Assembly (NCBI GenBank): GCA_947494925.1
Contig: CANLWS010000005.1
Span: forward strand, 62,001-126,000
Direction of reading: 5' to 3'
DNA length: 64,000 bases
Source: an uncultured Alteromonadaceae bacterium
GTDB lineage: Bacteria; Pseudomonadota; Gammaproteobacteria; Enterobacterales; Alteromonadaceae
Shown: piece after piece, positions 56,014-64,000 of the stretch
Layout: each line of letters opens with the position of its first letter
Position numbering within the stretch: the first letter of the stretch is position 1
Notes under the pieces: model-generated
What the model was told of the DNA's origin: nothing
The model's input: only the letters and a program-made list of their open reading frames with translations
Databases searched by the model: none
Translations under genes and position numbers: made by a program

Positions 56014-57012
56014 ATGAACCAAAGCATTATGTGGCAAGAGGCGAACGAAGCCCCTGACGTCATCCACGCACAACTGAAAGACAACAACGAAATTTGTAAC
56101 ACCCTTGGTGAAAAAATCCGCACCTTGTCTCCCAGATTGGTTTACATAATTGGACGGGGTTCGTCTGACCATGCAGGCGTCTATGCAAAATACTTGATTG
56201 AAGTAGAACTTGGCATTCCAGTGACCGCATCTGCACCCTCTGTCACCAGCGTTTATGGAAAACACCTTGACCTGAAAGGCGCACTTGTTCTGGTTATTTC
56301 CCAATCAGGGAGAAGTCCGGATATTCTCGTACAAACGCAAATAGCAAAAGACAGCGGCGCTTATTGTGTAGCCTTAGTCAACGATCAGACATCACCGCTG
56401 ACCGAGATAGTTGATGTCGTATTACCTCTGAGAGCAGGGGAAGAAAAAGCCGTTGCTGCCACCAAAAGCTATCTGGCCACGTTAAGCGCTCTCTTACATA
56501 TGGTAGCCTGCTGGAAACAGGACCCTGAATTGAACGCAGCCTTGTCAACACTACCCGATAATTTGCGCGAAGCTATCAATTCATCCGAGCAACTGCACCC
56601 TGAATTTGTCAAACCACTATCACATTGCGTGGTGCTTGGTCGCGGCTTTGGTTATGCTATCTCGAGAGAAATAGCTCTTAAACTCAAGGAAGTTTGCGGT
56701 GTTCACGCAGAAGCCTTTAGCAGCGCAGAATTTTTGCACGGCCCGGTTACTTTAGTAGAAAAGAAACTTTCACTTATCGATATCAGCGTCTCTGATGAAT
56801 CTGCTAGCGCCCATTCTGCTCAAATTGAGGAAGTTAAAAAGCGAGGTGCCGTTTTGTGTCACATGAAGCAAATCAGTGATGATGTGCATCCAAGAATAGC
56901 AGCACTCACAATTCTTCAGCGCTTTTATCTGGATGTAGAAAAAATCGCAAGACAACTCGGCGTCGATCCTGATGCCCCTGCAGGGCTTAAAAAAGTGACG
57001 AAGACGGTTTAA
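56014..57012 (+). CDS. nagB: SIS-domain glucosamine-6-phosphate deaminase (NagB-II)
   Basis: Two SIS domains in 332 residues, resembling the isomerase half of GlmS: I-I-G-R-G-S-S-D-H-A-G near residue 50, and V-L-G-R-G-F-G-Y-A-I-S-R-E-I-A-L-K-L-K-E-V later, with the A-E-A-F-S-S-A-E-F-L-H-G-P motif. It converts GlcN-6-phosphate to fructose-6-phosphate and ammonia, replacing classical NagB. This type is known from the Shewanella nag cluster. AGGA lies nine bases before the start. Confidence 0.93.
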   Translation: MNQSIMWQEANEAPDVIHAQLKDNNEICNTLGEKIRTLSPRLVYIIGRGSSDHAGVYAKYLIEVELGIPVTASAPSVTSVYGKHLDLKGALVLVISQSGRSPDILVQTQIAKDSGAYCVALVNDQTSPLTEIVDVVLPLRAGEEKAVAATKSYLATLSALLHMVACWKQDPELNAALSTLPDNLREAINSSEQLHPEFVKPLSHCVVLGRGFGYAISREIALKLKEVCGVHAEAFSSAEFLHGPVTLVEKKLSLIDISVSDESASAHSAQIEEVKKRGAVLCHMKQISDDVHPRIAALTILQRFYLDVEKIARQLGVDPDAPAGLKKVTKTV

Positions 57013-57014
57013 AA

Positions 57015-58157
57015 ATGGCAACGAATTATCAGACTGACAAACTCTTTGATGGAGTAAAGATAACTCATAACAAATTTGTTGTTGTCGAAGACGGTCGTAT
57101 TGCACAGATTTCCGAAAAACAACCGCAAGGAGAGGTTTTGAAGTTATCTGGATTGCTTTGCCCCGGCTTTGTTGACACTCAGGTAAATGGTGGCGGTGGT
57201 GTGTTACTCAATCAGTCACCAACTCTCGACACGCTGGATAAGATGAGTCGGGCGCACCTGGCGTATGGCACTACCAGTATGCTGCCTACTGTCATTACCG
57301 ACAATTTTGACGTCATGCAAAGCGCAGCAAACGCTGTTGCTACATCAATTGTGTCAGGATCTTCCTTGGTAGTAGGCATTCATTTTGAAGGCCCGCATTT
57401 AAGCACCGCTAAAAAGGGTATTCATCCTGAAACTCATATTCGTGGCTTGTCTGAAAAAGAATTCGCGCTGTTTACCCGAAAGGATATAGGCAAGGTATTA
57501 GTCACGCTTGCACCTGAAAATGTTTCGCCCGAAGACATAACCAAATTGGTAAATTCGGGCGTTACCGTCAGCCTGGGTCATTCAAATGCCAACGCAGATT
57601 TGGTTCAACAAGCCATTGATGCTGGGGCAACCGGTTTTACTCACCTGTTTAATGCCATGTCACCTTTGCAAAGCAGGGATCCGGGCATGGTAGGAACTGC
57701 ATTAAGTGACCAAGATAGCTTCTGCGGCATGATTGTGGATTTTCATCACGTGCATCCGGTTGCCTGCCAACTGGCGATAAAATGCAAATCTGCGAAACAT
57801 ATCATGCTAGTGACAGATGCCATGTCACATGTAGGTTCGGTGCACACAAGCCTGCCCTACGGCGATACACAAATTACTCTACAAGACGGAAAACTAACTG
57901 TTCCCGATGGGACTTTGGCAGGCTCTGCCCTTGATATGATTAGTGCAGTTAAGAATTGCCATCAGCGGCTGGCATTGTCCCTTGAAGAATCTCTTCTCAT
58001 GGCGACCAATACTCCCGCACAATTCCTTGGATTAGAGAAACAAGTTGGCAATCTGGCACCGGGTGCGGTCGCCAATATGTTATTACTGGACAATGACCTA
58101 AGCATTAAGGCTCGTTGGATCAATGGTAAGTTAATTAAAGGTTTCCCTTTACAATAA
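57015..58157 (+). CDS. nagA: N-acetylglucosamine-6-phosphate deacetylase
   Basis: Removes acetate from GlcNAc-6-phosphate. The 380-residue amidohydrolase has V-D-T-Q-V-N-G early, the metal-ligand Glu in H-F-E-G-P-H-L, and later S-L-G-H-S-N-A, T-H-L-F-N-A-M and the catalytic Asp in T-D-A-M. Only two bases separate it from the nagB stop. Cytoplasmic. Confidence 0.96.
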   Translation: MATNYQTDKLFDGVKITHNKFVVVEDGRIAQISEKQPQGEVLKLSGLLCPGFVDTQVNGGGGVLLNQSPTLDTLDKMSRAHLAYGTTSMLPTVITDNFDVMQSAANAVATSIVSGSSLVVGIHFEGPHLSTAKKGIHPETHIRGLSEKEFALFTRKDIGKVLVTLAPENVSPEDITKLVNSGVTVSLGHSNANADLVQQAIDAGATGFTHLFNAMSPLQSRDPGMVGTALSDQDSFCGMIVDFHHVHPVACQLAIKCKSAKHIMLVTDAMSHVGSVHTSLPYGDTQITLQDGKLTVPDGTLAGSALDMISAVKNCHQRLALSLEESLLMATNTPAQFLGLEKQVGNLAPGAVANMLLLDNDLSIKARWINGKLIKGFPLQ

Positions 58158-58169
58158 AGAAGGTCAGAT

Positions 58170-59483
58170 ATGCAAAGTCTCGTTGAAGATACCAAGCCAC
58201 AATCCAGTCTGTTGCCGATGATAATTATCGGTGGACTATTTTTTATTTTCGGTTTTGTCACCTGGCTTAATGGTGCCCTTATCCCTTTTCTGCAGATTGT
58301 CTGTGAATTGACAGAGACTCAGGCACTGTTCGTAGCATCTGCTTTTTACATCGCCTTTGTGGTGATGGCTCTGCCGATGGCCTGGGTACTGGAACGGACA
58401 GGATATAAACATGCCATGGTACTGGGCCTTCTGATTATGGCTGCAGGAAGCCTGTTGTTTATTCCCGCGGCATACAGTAGAGAGTTTTCGGTATTTCTGC
58501 TGGCTCAGTTTATTGTAGGTACCGGCTTAACTATATTGCAAACCGCATCCAACCCTTACATCGTAAAAATTGGTCCGCAAGAAACTGCCGCAGTTCGTAT
58601 TTCGATTATGGGCTTACTGAATAAAGGTGCGGGTTTTGTTGCTCCTATTATTTTCACCGCTTTGGTGCTGGGTGATTTAAGCGGAGTAAGTGCCAAATCT
58701 ATTGCCGCACTGCCTGAAGCAGAGCAACTGGCACAAATCGAACAACTCGCAGCTGGTCTGGTGCAGCCTTATATTGGTTTAGCAGTAGCATTGTCGGTGT
58801 TGGCTTTTTTTCTCAAGCTGTCTTCACTACCGGAGCTGCAGCTGGAAGATAACCCTAATGAACAATCGCCTTCTTCCTCAGTATTGCAATTTCCACAACT
58901 TATCCTCGGTGTTGTGACGCTATTCTTTTATGTGGGTGTAGAAGTTATTGCGGGCGATACCATAGGGCTTTTTGGCTCTCAACTGGGAATAGAAAATGCT
59001 ACCTCACTAACATCATTTACTATGGCATTTATGGTTCTTGGTTACCTGTCTGGATTGGTGCTGATCCCTAGGTTTTTACGCCAGGACCAGGCTCTACTGG
59101 GCTCAGCCGTGCTGGGAATAATATTGTGTTTTGCGGTCGTATTCTCAAGCAATGAGAACGCCGGCATTTCAACGTTCTTATGGGGATGGACTGGTTTCCA
59201 GACATTGCCCAATACTGTTGCCTTTGTTGCACTTCTTGGCTTTGCCAATGCATTAGTGTGGCCTGCTGTCTGGCCTCTTGCATTAGATGGTTTAGGGAGA
59301 CATACAGCCAAAGGATCAGCCTTACTTATTATGGGTATTGCGGGTGGCGCAATTATTCCAGTCATTTACGGCAAAACCTCTGAACACTTTGGACCCCAGG
59401 AGGCCTATTGGATGCTTGTTCCCTGTTATTTGTTTATCCTTTTTTATGCCACTAGAGGGCACAAAATCAGGTCATGGAAATAA
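58170..59483 (+). CDS. nagP: GlcNAc permease, MFS (FucP-type)
   Basis: A 437-residue inner-membrane sugar/H+ symporter with about twelve helices and FucP-family features: G-G-L-F-F-I-F-G-F-V-T-W-L-N-G at the start and the L-N-K-G-A-G-F segment. It should take up free GlcNAc, matching the presence of a GlcNAc kinase rather than a phosphotransferase system. AGAAGG lies seven bases before the ATG. Last gene of the nagK operon; I see no clear terminator. Confidence 0.93.
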   Translation: MQSLVEDTKPQSSLLPMIIIGGLFFIFGFVTWLNGALIPFLQIVCELTETQALFVASAFYIAFVVMALPMAWVLERTGYKHAMVLGLLIMAAGSLLFIPAAYSREFSVFLLAQFIVGTGLTILQTASNPYIVKIGPQETAAVRISIMGLLNKGAGFVAPIIFTALVLGDLSGVSAKSIAALPEAEQLAQIEQLAAGLVQPYIGLAVALSVLAFFLKLSSLPELQLEDNPNEQSPSSSVLQFPQLILGVVTLFFYVGVEVIAGDTIGLFGSQLGIENATSLTSFTMAFMVLGYLSGLVLIPRFLRQDQALLGSAVLGIILCFAVVFSSNENAGISTFLWGWTGFQTLPNTVAFVALLGFANALVWPAVWPLALDGLGRHTAKGSALLIMGIAGGAIIPVIYGKTSEHFGPQEAYWMLVPCYLFILFYATRGHKIRSWK

Positions 59484-59529
59484 AGCATATTTTATTAAAA
59501 ATTATAGACAATCCAATTCGCACTGGATA

Positions 59530-59961
59530 CTAGCGACTAAGTCTGGCGTATTTTTTCAGTCCTTTTTTAATGGGGGTCTGGATCGCTAATTTCAGAATTT
59601 TCCCCCACAAGGGAATGGCGAGTTTAGGTTCGAATTCAATGCTGTATTCGAGCCTTGTTCCTCCCTCAATAGAGTTAAACAACAAGCATCCAAGATGATC
59701 CTTTACCGGGCTTCCTTTGCTAACCCGATATTCAATTTCTTCATTGAGGATGAATTTAGTAATTGTTTCTTCAAAAGAAGGAGCCGGAAAGGAGTTGATC
59801 TGCCTGACTGAACCCAGACCGTTAGGGTTATCGCCCACACCATCTTTAATTCGGGTTATATGCGCACCAGTAATTCGGCCAAACATTTCGTGATCAGCCA
59901 GATCTGCAAATACTTTCGCGACGGGTTCAGAAAAGTCCTGCTGGATAAAAATATAATGCAT
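59530..59961 (-). CDS. SRPBCC-family protein
   Basis: About 143 residues with the START/polyketide-cyclase fold: opening M-H-Y-I-F-I-Q-Q-D-F-S-E-P-V-A-K-V-F-A-D-L-A-D, then the helix-grip pattern to a C-terminal amphipathic helix. The ATG at 59961 has AGGA seven bases before; the upstream TTG is rejected. It is on the opposite strand to both neighbours, and its ligand is unknown. Confidence 0.8.
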   Translation of the reverse strand: MHYIFIQQDFSEPVAKVFADLADHEMFGRITGAHITRIKDGVGDNPNGLGSVRQINSFPAPSFEETITKFILNEEIEYRVSKGSPVKDHLGCLLFNSIEGGTRLEYSIEFEPKLAIPLWGKILKLAIQTPIKKGLKKYARLSR

Positions 59962-60041
59962 TGAGGAATCCTGTACTGAATTCAAAATTCAGTTTATCCA
60001 GCAAATCGCTCACATTCAATTTGAAATTCAAGACATCAACC

Positions 60042-60059
60042 AGTTTTCAAGTGAAAACT
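60042..60059. promoter_or_regulatory. Inverted repeat AGTTTTC-N4-GAAAACT
   Basis: Perfect 7-bp dyad in the divergent gap between the SRPBCC gene and aroQ. May be a regulator site; no T-run follows it. Confidence 0.3.
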
Positions 60060-60116
60060 TTGCAGCAATCTTCGCTGATAAGACCAGTATTTTGCTGCTA
60101 ATTTGCAGTTCTTCTC

Positions 60117-60122
60117 TATAAT
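60117..60122 (+). promoter_or_regulatory. Possible -10 box (TATAAT) for aroQ-accBC
   Basis: Exact TATAAT in the gap before aroQ. A TTGCTG lies 19 bases upstream as a poor -35. It would give a leader of about 107 bases. Confidence 0.4.
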
Positions 60123-60235
60123 GTGGGTTTATATTTCGCGCCAGTCTATTTTTTGAGCTAACTTTAACAAATTGACTCGCGTTTTTTCAATAAATCATAG
60201 ATGATGATATTTTTACAGAAGATAGCAGCAATTTC

Positions 60236-60676
60236 GTGAAGGTTTTATTACTAAACGGTCCAAACTTAAACATGTTAGGAAAACGTGAACCCCACATATA
60301 CGGTTCCCAAAGCCTGAATGAGATAGTCGAAGACCTTAAAAACACAGCAAAACAACATCAAATGACGTTGGAGCATCTGCAGTCAAATGCTGAGCACGAG
60401 TTGATTGATGCAATACATTGCGCTTTCGGTAAGATAGATTTTATCCTTATCAACCCTGCTGCGCTGACGCATACAAGTGTCGCTTTGCGTGATGCACTGC
60501 TAAGTGTTGATATCCCATTTATTGAAATTCACCTTTCCAACGTACATTCACGAGAAGAATTCAGACAACATTCGTTTTTGTCGGATGCTGCTCAAGGAGT
60601 GATATGTGGACTTGGTGCACAAGGATACGAATTTGCATTGCTGGCTGCCAAACGTTTTCTGCAGCAGCAAAATTAA
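60236..60676 (+). CDS. aroQ: 3-dehydroquinate dehydratase, type II
   Basis: Third step of the shikimate pathway. The 146-residue protein has [12 protein letters not shown] with the catalytic Tyr in H-I-Y-G, the [14 protein letters not shown] substrate loop and [11 protein letters not shown]. It starts with GTG and has no clear ribosome-binding site. It forms the usual aroQ-accB-accC cluster. Confidence 0.97.
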   Translation: MKVLLLNGPNLNMLGKREPHIYGSQSLNEIVEDLKNTAKQHQMTLEHLQSNAEHELIDAIHCAFGKIDFILINPAALTHTSVALRDALLSVDIPFIEIHLSNVHSREEFRQHSFLSDAAQGVICGLGAQGYEFALLAAKRFLQQQN

Positions 60677-60706
60677 CCCCATTAACAGAACATCAGAGAA
60701 GACAAA

Positions 60707-61159
60707 ATGGATATCCGTAAAATTAAAAAACTGATCGAACTGGTTGAAGAGTCCGGCATTTCAGAGCTTGAGATCACTGAAGGTGAAGAATCCGTGAGAA
60801 TCCACCGAGGTGGAAGCCAAGCTGCCCCGATGCAATATGCAGCGCCTGTTCAGGCGGTAGCTGCCGCTCCTGCACCAGCAGCTCCCGTTGCTGCAGCTGA
60901 AGCGAGTGCACCAGCAGAACCTACAGGTCATATCTTACGTTCGCCAATGGTAGGAACCTTCTACCGTTCATCTTCACCAGATGCAAAACCCTTTGTAGAG
61001 GTGGGACAGAAAGTGAATGTCGGTGACACATTGTGCATTATTGAAGCGATGAAAATGATGAACCAGATAGAAGCTGACAAAGCCGGTGTCGTTAAGCAAA
61101 TCATGGTTGAAAACCAGGATCCTGTTGAGTTTGATCAACCTTTGTTCGTTATTGAATAA
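60707..61159 (+). CDS. accB: Biotin carboxyl carrier protein of acetyl-CoA carboxylase
   Basis: Carries CO2 on biotin in the first step of fatty-acid synthesis. The 150-residue protein has the N-terminal helix region, an Ala/Pro-rich linker (about residues 40-75) and the C-terminal biotinyl domain with the E-A-M-K-M-M site. Next to accC with a 14-bp gap. Confidence 0.98.
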   Translation: MDIRKIKKLIELVEESGISELEITEGEESVRIHRGGSQAAPMQYAAPVQAVAAAPAPAAPVAAAEASAPAEPTGHILRSPMVGTFYRSSSPDAKPFVEVGQKVNVGDTLCIIEAMKMMNQIEADKAGVVKQIMVENQDPVEFDQPLFVIE

Positions 61160-61173
61160 GTAGGCATTTTCTT

Positions 61174-62517
61174 ATGCTCGATAAAGTACTAATAGCTAAC
61201 CGCGGAGAAATTGCCCTTCGCATTCTTCGTGCATGCAAAGAATTGGGGATCAAGACGGTTGCAGTGCACTCAACTGCTGACCAGAACTTGAAACACGTAT
61301 TACTGGCTGACGAATCCATTTGTATCGGAAAAGCATCTGCAACAGAGAGTTACCTGAATATACCCAGAATAATAGCTGCTGCGGAAGTCACCAACTCAGT
61401 TGCTATCCATCCGGGTTACGGTTTTTTAGCCGAAAATGCAGAGTTTGCTGAAGCCGTTGAAAAAAGTGGCTTCGTATTCGTTGGTCCTACAGCCGAAACG
61501 ATTAACTTGATGGGTGACAAAGTCTCAGCCATTGAGGCAATGAAAAAAGCTGGTGTACCTTGTGTACCAGGGTCAGATGGTCCACTTGGCAGTGATGCAG
61601 AGCGCAATAAAGCAATTGCGAAGCGTATTGGGTATCCAATGATAGTCAAAGCCGCTGGCGGCGGTGGCGGTCGTGGTATGCGAGTTGTCAGAAGTGAAGG
61701 TGAGCTCATCAATGCCATTGCCACAACCAAAGCAGAGGCTGGAGCGGCGTTCGGTAATGATGTGGTTTATATGGAGAAATTCCTGGAAAACCCCAGACAC
61801 GTTGAAATTCAGGTTTTATCTGATGGCCAAGGTAATGCTATCCATCTGGGCGAACGAGACTGCTCAATGCAACGTCGTCACCAAAAAGTTGTTGAAGAAG
61901 CGCCTGCACCAGGCATCAACTCTGAAACACGTGAACGCATAGGTGAACGCTGTCGTCGTGCCTGTATCGAAATAGGCTACAGAGGTGCAGGAACCTTTGA
62001 ATTCCTGTATGAAAACGGTGAGTTCTACTTCATTGAAATGAATACTCGAATTCAGGTGGAGCATCCGGTATCAGAAATGATCACGGGCGTAGACTTAATT
62101 AAGGAACAGTTGCGAATTGCCGCTGGCCAACCTCTGGCAATTGAACAAAAAGACATTCAGATCCGCGGCCATGCGATTGAGTGTCGGATCAATGCAGAAG
62201 ATCCAGACACCTTCATTCCTAGTCCAGGTAAAATCAATATGTTTCATTCTCCGGGTGGCTTCGGTATCCGCTGGGAATCACATATTTATGCAGGATACAC
62301 TGTTCCGCCATATTATGATTCCATGATTGGGAAATTGATTACCTATGGTGAAAACCGTGATGTGGCTATTGCCCGTATGCGTCATGCCTTGGATGAGCTG
62401 GTTGTTGAAGGAATCAAAACCAATGTTCCTTTACAGCAACGCATTATGGCGGATGAAAACTTTTTTAATGGTGGAACAAATATCCACTATCTGGAAAAGA
62501 AATTGGGTATGTCCTAA
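61174..62517 (+). CDS. accC: Biotin carboxylase subunit of acetyl-CoA carboxylase
   Basis: ATP-dependent carboxylation of the biotin on AccB. The 447 residues match the family throughout: [13 protein letters not shown] at the start, the ATP-grasp glycine loop [11 protein letters not shown], and [11 protein letters not shown]. It ends in a strong terminator. In many relatives prmA follows; here an ABC gene faces it instead. Confidence 0.98.
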   Translation: MLDKVLIANRGEIALRILRACKELGIKTVAVHSTADQNLKHVLLADESICIGKASATESYLNIPRIIAAAEVTNSVAIHPGYGFLAENAEFAEAVEKSGFVFVGPTAETINLMGDKVSAIEAMKKAGVPCVPGSDGPLGSDAERNKAIAKRIGYPMIVKAAGGGGGRGMRVVRSEGELINAIATTKAEAGAAFGNDVVYMEKFLENPRHVEIQVLSDGQGNAIHLGERDCSMQRRHQKVVEEAPAPGINSETRERIGERCRRACIEIGYRGAGTFEFLYENGEFYFIEMNTRIQVEHPVSEMITGVDLIKEQLRIAAGQPLAIEQKDIQIRGHAIECRINAEDPDTFIPSPGKINMFHSPGGFGIRWESHIYAGYTVPPYYDSMIGKLITYGENRDVAIARMRHALDELVVEGIKTNVPLQQRIMADENFFNGGTNIHYLEKKLGMS

Positions 62518-62534
62518 GCCAAAAAGTATTGAAT

Positions 62535-62560
62535 AAGCCGCCTCATCAGGCGGCTTTTTT
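62535..62560 (+). terminator. Rho-independent terminator after accC
   Basis: Stem GCCGCC/GGCGGC with a six-base loop, followed by six T and preceded by AA. Its end touches the stop codon of the convergent ABC gene. Confidence 0.92.
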
Positions 62561-64000
62561 ATGCAACCTGTTCCGAAACTTCTGCGAGTAGTTGCTGTTC
62601 GACCAGCTCCCGATAGTGCTCGCATCGCTCCAGCAAATCATTGTGACAGCCTATATCAACCACCTTACCTTTTTCCAACACTACAATCTGATGTGCATGG
62701 ATAACAGTATTTAATCGGTGTGCAGCAACCAAGCAGGTCCGCTTAGTTTGCAGTTTTGCAAGCGCATTATTGACCGCTTTTTCCGTGTTGGCGTCCAACG
62801 CAGAAGTGGCTTCATCCAGTATTAACAGTTTAGGATCACGCAGAATCGCACAGGCAATGGATAGTCTTTGCTTCTGACCTCCGGAAATATTTGTCCCCTG
62901 TTCTTCTATCATGGTGTCCAGACCGTCCTGGGTTTCCAGATATGCCCAAAGTTGCGCATCCTCCAACGCCGCAATTAGTTCTTTGTCTTCGGGCTTATTT
63001 TCCATACCAAAACAGAGGTTGAATCGAACCGTTCCAGCCAGCACCGGAGCATTTTGTGCCACGGTGGCAATTTGTTGTCGCCACTCAGACAACGCTATCG
63101 CTTCTATGGGTGTTTCTGCGATTGAAATGCCACTGCTCGGGTAAAAACGGTTTAACAAACTAAATAAGGTGGACTTTCCTGCCCCGGAGCGTCCGACAAC
63201 GGCAGTCATGCTATTGACAGGCAATTCCAGCTTGTCTATCTGCAATGCAATCTGTTCTTCCTCCGGGTAGTGAAAACAGAGATTGTTAATGTGAACAGCT
63301 TGATTACTCAATGATTGTTGCATCCCAGATTTGCTTTCAATATCGAGATTTTCAATTTCACTTAGGCGCTCAGCTGCACCTGTTGCTTTGTTGAGTTCGG
63401 CCACAAAGGCACTCAACCCGGCTAACGGCATTACGATATTAAAAAGATACAAAATGAATGCCACCAGCGCACCCATAGTAATGGCACCGTCAGACACTCT
63501 GGCTGCACCAACCACCAGAATACTGACCATGGCGACGCTCACAGCGAGGCTGACAATAGGTCCAAAAAAGGAAAATATTTTGGTTTCGGTCAAGCTCTTA
63601 GCATAGAGGTTGTTGATGTCACTCTCAGCCATTTTTATCGCCTGCTCCTCTGCGCCAGCACTTTTTAACAATCGAATATTGCCAAACAGTTCCGAAAGCC
63701 GGGCGATAAAATTAGCCTCTCCTTCCTGTAATTGACTAGACAATTTGGTTAGCCCACCTGCAAGGGGTAAAATGCACAAAAATGATCCCATTACACAGCC
63801 AAACAACACCACTGTCAGCACAGCGTCAATGAACCACAATATCACCAGACTCGCCACCAAAGTTGTTACACCGCTGACAAACACCAGAACCTGTTGTGAT
63901 ACCAGACCCGAAATCACATTGGTATCATTAACTAATCTTCCTGCAGGTTCAGCCGCTCGTGTTCTGTCGAACTCAGATACCGGTAAGTGGATTAACTTTT
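62559..64000 (-). CDS. ABC half-transporter, permease fused to ATPase (N-terminus outside window)
   Basis: Type I exporter-like protein with a membrane domain and C-terminal nucleotide-binding domain. The reading frame stays open to the right edge: before the GTG at 63917 it already reads L-H-L-P-V-S-E-F-D-R-T-R, the usual exporter loop, so the true start is beyond 64000. The ATPase domain has Walker A V-G-R-S-G-A-G-K-S-T, the signature N-I-S-G-G-Q-K-Q-R and Walker B L-L-I-L-D-E-A-T-S-A-L-D. It resembles MsbA/CydC-like exporters; substrate unknown. It converges on accC. Confidence 0.92.
   Translation of the reverse strand, partial: KLIHLPVSEFDRTRAAEPAGRLVNDTNVISGLVSQQVLVFVSGVTTLVASLVILWFIDAVLTVVLFGCVMGSFLCILPLAGGLTKLSSQLQEGEANFIARLSELFGNIRLLKSAGAEEQAIKMAESDINNLYAKSLTETKIFSFFGPIVSLAVSVAMVSILVVGAARVSDGAITMGALVAFILYLFNIVMPLAGLSAFVAELNKATGAAERLSEIENLDIESKSGMQQSLSNQAVHINNLCFHYPEEEQIALQIDKLELPVNSMTAVVGRSGAGKSTLFSLLNRFYPSSGISIAETPIEAIALSEWRQQIATVAQNAPVLAGTVRFNLCFGMENKPEDKELIAALEDAQLWAYLETQDGLDTMIEEQGTNISGGQKQRLSIACAILRDPKLLILDEATSALDANTEKAVNNALAKLQTKRTCLVAAHRLNTVIHAHQIVVLEKGKVVDIGCHNDLLERCEHYRELVEQQLLAEVSEQVA

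Overview
The window reads as chromosome of a marine gammaproteobacterium, most likely of the Alteromonadales (Alteromonas/Glaciecola-like). The clues are moderate to low GC, many large TonB-dependent receptors, a GlcNAc cluster whose three operators match the Alteromonadales/Shewanella NagR motif, DUF3718 proteins, and a housekeeping backbone (groSL, fxsA, cutA, dsbD, aroQ, accBC, speA, upp). I see no rRNA, tRNA, transposase, prophage or CRISPR array. Genes are cut at both edges: a diguanylate cyclase on the left and an ABC half-transporter on the right.

Layout. 0-13.4 kb: diguanylate cyclase, EamA transporter, an ada/alkA-ogt alkylation-repair pair, a beta-lactamase-like serine hydrolase facing a DUF1624 acyltransferase, speA, a membrane protein/XRE regulator pair, a fungal-type cytosine deaminase, an orphan sugar-binding protein, and an overlapping MarR/GNAT pair. 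13.4-18 kb: two near-identical DUF3718 secreted proteins flanking a large secreted M14 peptidase, each unit with its own terminator. 18-19.4 kb: an ArsR regulator with two SRPBCC (AHSA1) proteins and two copies of a GTTAAC-N6-GTTAAC dyad. 20-26.7 kb: a tightly coupled operon of ABC ATPase, two DUF3526 permeases and a TonB-dependent receptor, preceded by a perfect 16-bp inverted repeat that resembles paired Zur boxes.

26.8-37.5 kb: groSL with a clear sigma-32 promoter, ppiC, an S41 peptidase with a membrane-bound AraC regulator, fxsA, a MocR regulator divergent from a double-thioredoxin protein, then cutA-dsbD. This is the groSL-fxsA-cutA-dsbD neighbourhood known from E. coli, with insertions. 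dsbD is next to aroQ-accB-accC in Pseudomonas aeruginosa; here those genes resume at 60.2 kb, so the 22.7 kb between looks like an accessory insertion.

That insertion holds an M23 peptidase, a DUF1801 protein, a 1536-residue propeller/PAS/GGDEF/EAL sensor, upp, and a GlcNAc/chitin-oligosaccharide utilisation locus: NagR (with acpH overlapping its end), a divergent TonB receptor, a flavin 'tryptophan halogenase'-family protein, an FG-GAP/UnbV lipoprotein and a GH20 hexosaminidase, then nagK-nagB(SIS type)-nagA-nagP. Three identical operators, two before the receptor and one before nagK, tie both operons to NagR. In the inferred pathway, oligosaccharides cross the outer membrane through the receptor, are trimmed by GH20, enter by NagP, are phosphorylated by NagK, deacetylated by NagA and deaminated/isomerised to fructose-6-phosphate. 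The places of the halogenase-like protein and the UnbV lipoprotein in this pathway are unknown. The other most unusual point is the ABC/DUF3526/TonB operon with its long palindrome.
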